A stretch of DNA of 53,861 nt. It comes from CAZFLY01 sp964519995. Its GTDB lineage: Bacteria; Planctomycetota; Phycisphaerae; Sedimentisphaerales; Anaerobacaceae. The position numbers and the translations under genes are program-made. The stretch covers positions 1 to 53,861 of the forward strand of contig CAZFLY010000012.1 of assembly GCA_964519995.1 (NCBI GenBank). The letters run 5' to 3'. Shown here in pieces: positions 49,798-53,861 of this stretch; the first letter of the stretch is position 1; each line of letters opens with the position of its first letter. The notes beneath the pieces were generated by a model. That model saw only the letters and a program-made list of their open reading frames with translations, searched no databases and was not told the origin of the DNA.

Positions 49798-50847
49798 ATG
49801 AATCAGATGTTAATTCACAAAACAAGGGCTAAGACTGCTATTCTTATCTGTCTACTGTTATTGGTACAGACATCGCTAGTCTGGTCGGCCGATGAAATCA
49901 CGGGTGATTGGGAAATCACTATGGACTTCAACGGCCGGCAGAGCTTCGCCACGTTATCTATTTCCAAAAAGCCTGACGGTACTCTCACCGGCAAGTGGGG
50001 CCGGGATGAGTTGTCCAATGTCGAATTCCAGGACGGAAAGCTTACATTTGTTCGCATAGTCACAAGGGGCGATAGAGAGTTCGTAACGGACTATGAAGGA
50101 ATTTTGAAGGACGGCAAGCTTATAGGCAAAATGTCCAATATGCGGGGTGAGTTTTCCGCCAACGGCGAACGTCCCAAACCCAAGTGCCCTGTCTTAGGTC
50201 AATGGGACATTAACTTTACTGTTGGTGATCGAGAAATTAATGCCAGGCTATCAATTTCTGAGAAGCCCGATGGTACATTGGCAGGTGAGTGGAAAGAAGA
50301 GGAAGGCGAGCACGTAATCTCCAATGTCAAATTCCAGGATGGAGAGCTCACCTTCACTCGAAAGAGCAAAATCAACGATTTCGAGTTTGAAACGTATTAT
50401 GAAGGTGTTGTCGCAGGCCACAAGCTGATTGGAATGTTCGAGAACGAAATGGGCCAGTGGCAGGCCAATGGCCGGCGCGTGGGCGCGGACCTTGTCGGAG
50501 AGTGGGAACTTACGACAACCTCCGAACGGGGTACGCGTACGAGTATGATGAAAATTTTTGGAGACCTGACCGGTAGATACGAATCATTTGGCGGTGAGAT
50601 CCCCATGAAGAATATTAAACTCGAAGGCGACCAGCTAACTTTTAGCCTTGAGTTAGGCTGGGCAGATAGAACCTTCCAGATGGACTTCAAAGGTAAGCTG
50701 GATGGCAAGACCCTCAAAGGGCAAATGAGTACAGAAAGAGGTACCAGCGAGGTGACCGGCAAAAAGGTAGAGAAAAAAGCTCCGGCTCCGGCGCCTACCG
50801 AGGCTCCGTCTTCACCGGATTCTGCTGCTTCCTCGACAAGCCCATAG
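49798..50847 (+). CDS. Secreted protein of three tandem beta-rich repeats
   Basis: 349 residues from ATG 49798 (GGGGAG about 8 bases upstream). A signal peptide (ILICLLLLVQTSLVWSAD) is followed by three repeats of 85-95 residues. Each has GxWE/D, an S-rich strand, KPDGTLxGxW, SNVxFQDGxLTFxR, and a DYEGxLKDGKLIGxM end. The third is the most diverged. A proline/alanine/serine-rich tail ends it. No enzyme signature. The repeats recall lipocalin-like secreted domains of planctomycetes, but no function is known. Confidence 0.75.
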   Translation: MNQMLIHKTRAKTAILICLLLLVQTSLVWSADEITGDWEITMDFNGRQSFATLSISKKPDGTLTGKWGRDELSNVEFQDGKLTFVRIVTRGDREFVTDYEGILKDGKLIGKMSNMRGEFSANGERPKPKCPVLGQWDINFTVGDREINARLSISEKPDGTLAGEWKEEEGEHVISNVKFQDGELTFTRKSKINDFEFETYYEGVVAGHKLIGMFENEMGQWQANGRRVGADLVGEWELTTTSERGTRTSMMKIFGDLTGRYESFGGEIPMKNIKLEGDQLTFSLELGWADRTFQMDFKGKLDGKTLKGQMSTERGTSEVTGKKVEKKAPAPAPTEAPSSPDSAASSTSP

Positions 50848-50992
50848 CACCCTGTCAAGGTTGTCTTACGCATTGTGTTGTGAGCCACACGTTGTGCGTG
50901 ACGCATAGGAGAGTCAGAGACTTCAAGGCTGCTACCCTACGTGGCATTGCAGCAGCACCTGGTGTACCCAACAGCGTTGCTGAATTGCGCTT

Positions 50993-51958
50993 TTACGCGA
51001 TTTGGGAGAGGGCGTGATTGATAGACAGTATGGCCTCATTGATTTCCGCGGTTTCCGCGAGTGCACGATTGATATTCAGGATAGCCTCATCGATTTCCGT
51101 AGTGCTCTTGAAGCCAATCACAATCGCGTCCACCAAATCGGACTGCATGGTGAAGCGTATGGACTTCTCGCGGTCCTCAGGCTTTGTGAACTTACCTTCA
51201 CCAATGATTTTCATGCCGATGACGCCATGGCGGTTCTGGCGCATGACCTTGATTTGCTCCAGCACCGCAGGCAAATGAGAAGCATTGCTTTTGACATTCC
51301 AGTTCACGACTGGGGTATCAATTTGGGTACCCTGCGGATTGATCCGCACTAAATTAACGTCAACCCAATCCAATTGGGCGGCGTTAGTCAAAGCAGGTAG
51401 TGAATGGCACGATACACCGTGGGAGAGTATGATCTTTTTGGCCTTGGCCTCTTCGAAGGCGTCCATCAGATGTTTGCATCTGTCGTCCCAATTACTACCG
51501 AGCCTGCAGTGGATTAGCAGGCTGTCTATGTATTCTACACCTAACTCCGTACGGTAGCGATCGAGCACCTCCAGCGGCTTCTCAGGTAGCCCGGGCATCT
51601 TCGTCATAATGAACAGCTTCTCCCGGTTAAGACCCTTGATTGCCTCACGAATCCAAGTGTGGGTTTTGTAATTTTCAGCCGTGTCTATATACGTTATCCC
51701 CTGGTCATACGCATAACGTATTAGACGGTTAAATCCCTCAGTACCCAGAGCTCGCTGAATTCTGCCACTCCTGGTGCCTGCACCGATACCAAGCCTGCTC
51801 AGCTTCAATCCTGTCTTGCCCAGGGTGACCTGATCCGCAGCCGTTAGCTCGGCTCCTTTGGCTAAGGATTCAATAGTATAGGATGATAAGAAGGTTGTGC
51901 CGGCCAAAGCAGCCGTGCTCTTAATGAATTGACGCCGAGTGATTCTTCTTCTACTCAT
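50993..51958 (-). CDS. Tat-exported aldo/keto reductase
   Basis: 321 residues. Tat motif TRRQFIK plus a hydrophobic stretch (STAALAGTTFLSSYTIES). Aldo/keto reductase barrel: GKTGLKLSRLGIG, ITYIDTAENY (catalytic Asp and Tyr), FIMTKMPG (Lys), DSLLIHCR (His region), VIGMKIIGEGKF. The last 40 residues contain a 17-residue tandem duplication (EIDEAILNINRALAE / EINEAILSINHALSQ) encoded by two 51-bp repeats. It lies 73 bp downstream of the partial gene at the right edge and may share its transcript. Confidence 0.88.
   Translation of the reverse strand: MSRRRITRRQFIKSTAALAGTTFLSSYTIESLAKGAELTAADQVTLGKTGLKLSRLGIGAGTRSGRIQRALGTEGFNRLIRYAYDQGITYIDTAENYKTHTWIREAIKGLNREKLFIMTKMPGLPEKPLEVLDRYRTELGVEYIDSLLIHCRLGSNWDDRCKHLMDAFEEAKAKKIILSHGVSCHSLPALTNAAQLDWVDVNLVRINPQGTQIDTPVVNWNVKSNASHLPAVLEQIKVMRQNRHGVIGMKIIGEGKFTKPEDREKSIRFTMQSDLVDAIVIGFKSTTEIDEAILNINRALAETAEINEAILSINHALSQIA
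51001..51102. repeat. Two 51-bp tandem repeats in the reductase gene
   Basis: 51001-51051 and 51052-51102 are near copies (both contain CCTCAT.GATTTCCG) and encode the duplicated 17-residue helix near the C-terminus of the aldo/keto reductase. Confidence 0.75.
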
Positions 51959-52031
51959 AGTGACATCCCTTTATATGACTGTGAGCTGCCATTGCATTAT
52001 CATCACACTTTGTTGACTCTGACAAGTCTTA

Positions 52032-53861
52032 CTATTCGCACTGAAACACACGATAAGAATGCGGTTTGACCTGTGTATTAAAAACGACCTTGTCAGCGCT
52101 TGCTGCCTGGCCCCACATGCGTCGACCGGGGAGTTCCTGACCGGAAATTGCTTCGCCGGATAACACGTCACGGAGCTTACTGATTCGCCTGTCGGTGACA
52201 ATTCTAATGTCAACACTATCCGGCAGGAATGACTCCACAATAAATGTGTCGTTGTCGTAGACAAACAGAGCTACCTGGCTGGTGCTATCCACGCAGACGT
52301 AGAGATCTCGCATTAGCACTTCTTTGATTTGTGTCAGCACCTCGGCTGGCAGGTTGTATAGATCTCCGAAGTTGTCCGGGATGGTCAGAACATAGAGCTT
52401 GCTGTTCGCATAATCGGCTGAGTGAAGGATGGGATAGCCGATGCCGTTGGTCAAACAGGAGATTTCCTCCCAGGAATCGTTGGTAAGGTATTTTATCTGG
52501 GGAATGACGATTTTGGAGGAGGACTCATGAACGGTGCCGCGGCGACCCCAGAAAGCGCGGCGTTGCCAGAACTTATTAGTAATGTCTTTTCTGTCGGTGC
52601 ATCTGAGCTCGACAATGTCTTCGATTCCCCTTCCTTGAAGTGCTCTTAGTAGACCGGATGTAATAACGACTGTCTTGCCGTTCATTAATTGGCCCTTGAT
52701 CTTGTCCACGATGGTATCATCAAACTTTGCTGATTCGGCCAGGAATATCATATTCGCATCGGTGGGGAACTCAGGCACAAGATCTATCGGAATACCGCAC
52801 ATGCCGAGGTAGTTGTGCAGGAAGTCTTCTCCTGTCGAATGATAGGGCTTGTAGCTTTTGACTCCGATGGGCTTACCAAGTTTGCCGAGAAAGACGTCAA
52901 TCAGTTCGAGAGCATATCCGGCGGGTCGGGCCATTGTGGTCGGCGTTACCAACGTACCGTCTTGCTGCTTGATGGGTTGCATCATTTGGTCAAAGTCGAA
53001 GCTTGTTTGTGTGCCGTGCCAGTCGGCGCGGAGCTCCTGACGGATGGGCTGTAGCATCCGGCTGAAGTCAAAGAGCGTAATCTCAGGGGCCTTAGCGAAG
53101 AGGGTAAGCCATAGCTGTTCTGCATAGCGGTCCATATACCATATTGCTCCCGTATCGACCCAGCCGCCGCCATTGCCGCCCGGCTTTATATTTTCGAGGA
53201 ATCGGAAAATCAGATAGCTCTGATATTGCTGCAGGTGCTGGTCAGTGTAAACAGGGTCTCTGGTTTCCGTGCCCGTGTAGATTCTGTCGAATATTTTTGG
53301 CTCGGCTTCGAGGTTATAACCGAGACCTTGGAAATGTTCGTACCAGTTAGGATACTTGATGACCATCGTGACTTTTGGATTGACTGCCTTGGCCGGCTTG
53401 ACCACAAGGTCTCTCGCAGCTTCCTCCATCAGGTCCAGCCGAAAACGAGTCCAGCTTTTGTTACCTTTGGCCTTGATACATGATTCGCACTTGCAGTTGG
53501 TGAAGAAGAAGTCGTCTAAGATGACTTCATCGAAGAGCCGGGCTGTGTACTCGGCAATTTCCCTGGCCTTTTGCCGGTGTTCGGGCCTGGTGTAGCAGAA
53601 CGTCTCGAAGCGGTTACTCTCCCTGACGGTATAGGTAATGCCACCGGCGACTTTGATACCTCTGCTTTCGAAAAAATTACGGGCCTTGGTGATTGTTTTC
53701 TCATCGACCAGAACTGTATCGCGATGAGTCTCAAGATAGACCTTGTCCACTTTCACTTGCTGGGCAATTATGTCCCAGCGGTCTTTGAGCCAATTCGGGT
53801 CGTTCATCTGTTGCACTTCCTGGGCCCGGCAATAAACGGCGACATCAAAATTTTGGTAACT
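52032..53861 (-). CDS. Large putative glycosidase-like protein, 5' end outside the window
   Basis: At least 609 residues; the frame is open to the window edge (a GTG at 53816 is unlikely to be the start, because NFDVAVYCRAQE upstream continues the domain). It looks like a TIM-barrel: DVAVYCRAQEVQQM, VDKVYLETHRD, IKVAGGITYTVRES, DEVILDDFFFTNCKCESCIKAKG (acidic loop plus a CxxC), VTMVIKYPNW, then a Rossmann-like domain (about 345-400) and a beta domain. Related putative glycoside hydrolases exist in Planctomycetota; substrate and activity are unknown. Cysteines CKCESC may bind a metal. Confidence 0.6.
   Translation of the reverse strand, partial: SYQNFDVAVYCRAQEVQQMNDPNWLKDRWDIIAQQVKVDKVYLETHRDTVLVDEKTITKARNFFESRGIKVAGGITYTVRESNRFETFCYTRPEHRQKAREIAEYTARLFDEVILDDFFFTNCKCESCIKAKGNKSWTRFRLDLMEEAARDLVVKPAKAVNPKVTMVIKYPNWYEHFQGLGYNLEAEPKIFDRIYTGTETRDPVYTDQHLQQYQSYLIFRFLENIKPGGNGGGWVDTGAIWYMDRYAEQLWLTLFAKAPEITLFDFSRMLQPIRQELRADWHGTQTSFDFDQMMQPIKQQDGTLVTPTTMARPAGYALELIDVFLGKLGKPIGVKSYKPYHSTGEDFLHNYLGMCGIPIDLVPEFPTDANMIFLAESAKFDDTIVDKIKGQLMNGKTVVITSGLLRALQGRGIEDIVELRCTDRKDITNKFWQRRAFWGRRGTVHESSSKIVIPQIKYLTNDSWEEISCLTNGIGYPILHSADYANSKLYVLTIPDNFGDLYNLPAEVLTQIKEVLMRDLYVCVDSTSQVALFVYDNDTFIVESFLPDSVDIRIVTDRRISKLRDVLSGEAISGQELPGRRMWGQAASADKVVFNTQVKPHSYRVFQCE

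Overview
The window looks like a chromosomal piece of a Planctomycetota bacterium, most likely of the Phycisphaerae/Sedimentisphaerales type. This rests on gene content, not on a marker search: several Tat-exported Gfo/Idh/MocA oxidoreductases, DUF1080, ThuA, HEAT-repeat and DUF6807 proteins, a multihaem cytochrome, and dispersed short repeats and MITE-like elements. No rRNA or canonical tRNA was found. Several genes have good sigma-70-like promoters (TTGACA or close, 16-18 bp spacer, near-TATAAT).

Layout. 1-2.3 kb: nucleoside diphosphate kinase, an OmpA-type lipoprotein and a Nudix hydrolase, followed by a 354-bp MITE-like element. 2.7-8.2 kb: a peptide-use module (OPT transporter, M2-type metallopeptidase lipoprotein, POT transporter). 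8.2-11.4 kb: archease and RtcB (RNA ligation pair) and a DUF6807 protein. 11.4-18.5 kb: an AT-richer carbohydrate island with a truncated lipoprotein cut off by a second MITE copy, a GH97 glycosidase, a sodium/solute symporter, a family-2 glycosyltransferase, glucokinase, and a wrecked GH3 glycosidase whose N-terminal piece is inverted against its C-terminal domain. 18.8-31.9 kb: a run of plus-strand genes for extracytoplasmic sugar oxidation (TIM-barrel isomerase, three Tat-type Gfo/Idh/MocA enzymes, ThuA, two HEAT proteins, DUF1080, a seven-haem cytochrome c and a small b-type cytochrome). 32-37 kb: an NCS1 permease, then an operon of discoidin-like lipoprotein, Agl23-like membrane glycosyltransferase and ApbE.

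37.2-41.3 kb: a glycosyltransferase, an XRE-ImmA/IrrE plus DUF4411 (PIN-like) toxin-antitoxin-type pair, a tRNA-like RNA gene with an enlarged anticodon loop and its own terminator, and about 1 kb of repeat debris including a perfect 32-bp palindrome. 41.3-49.4 kb, minus strand: housekeeping genes (class V aminotransferase, DUF1015, NfnAB-type transhydrogenase, thioredoxin, ScpA, DUF2007, TrpS, a small SANT-like protein). 49.8-53.9 kb: a three-repeat secreted protein, a Tat aldo/keto reductase and a large protein that runs off the right edge.

The two candidates for something undescribed are (i) the Tat-dependent sugar-oxidation cluster next to a haptahaem-scale (seven-haem) cytochrome/cytochrome b pair and (ii) the tRNA-like RNA at 40.1-40.3 kb. 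A short repeat (core CCTGAGCCGGGTCGAAGG) has inserted in frame, in two different reading frames, into two protein genes and also into a terminator loop.
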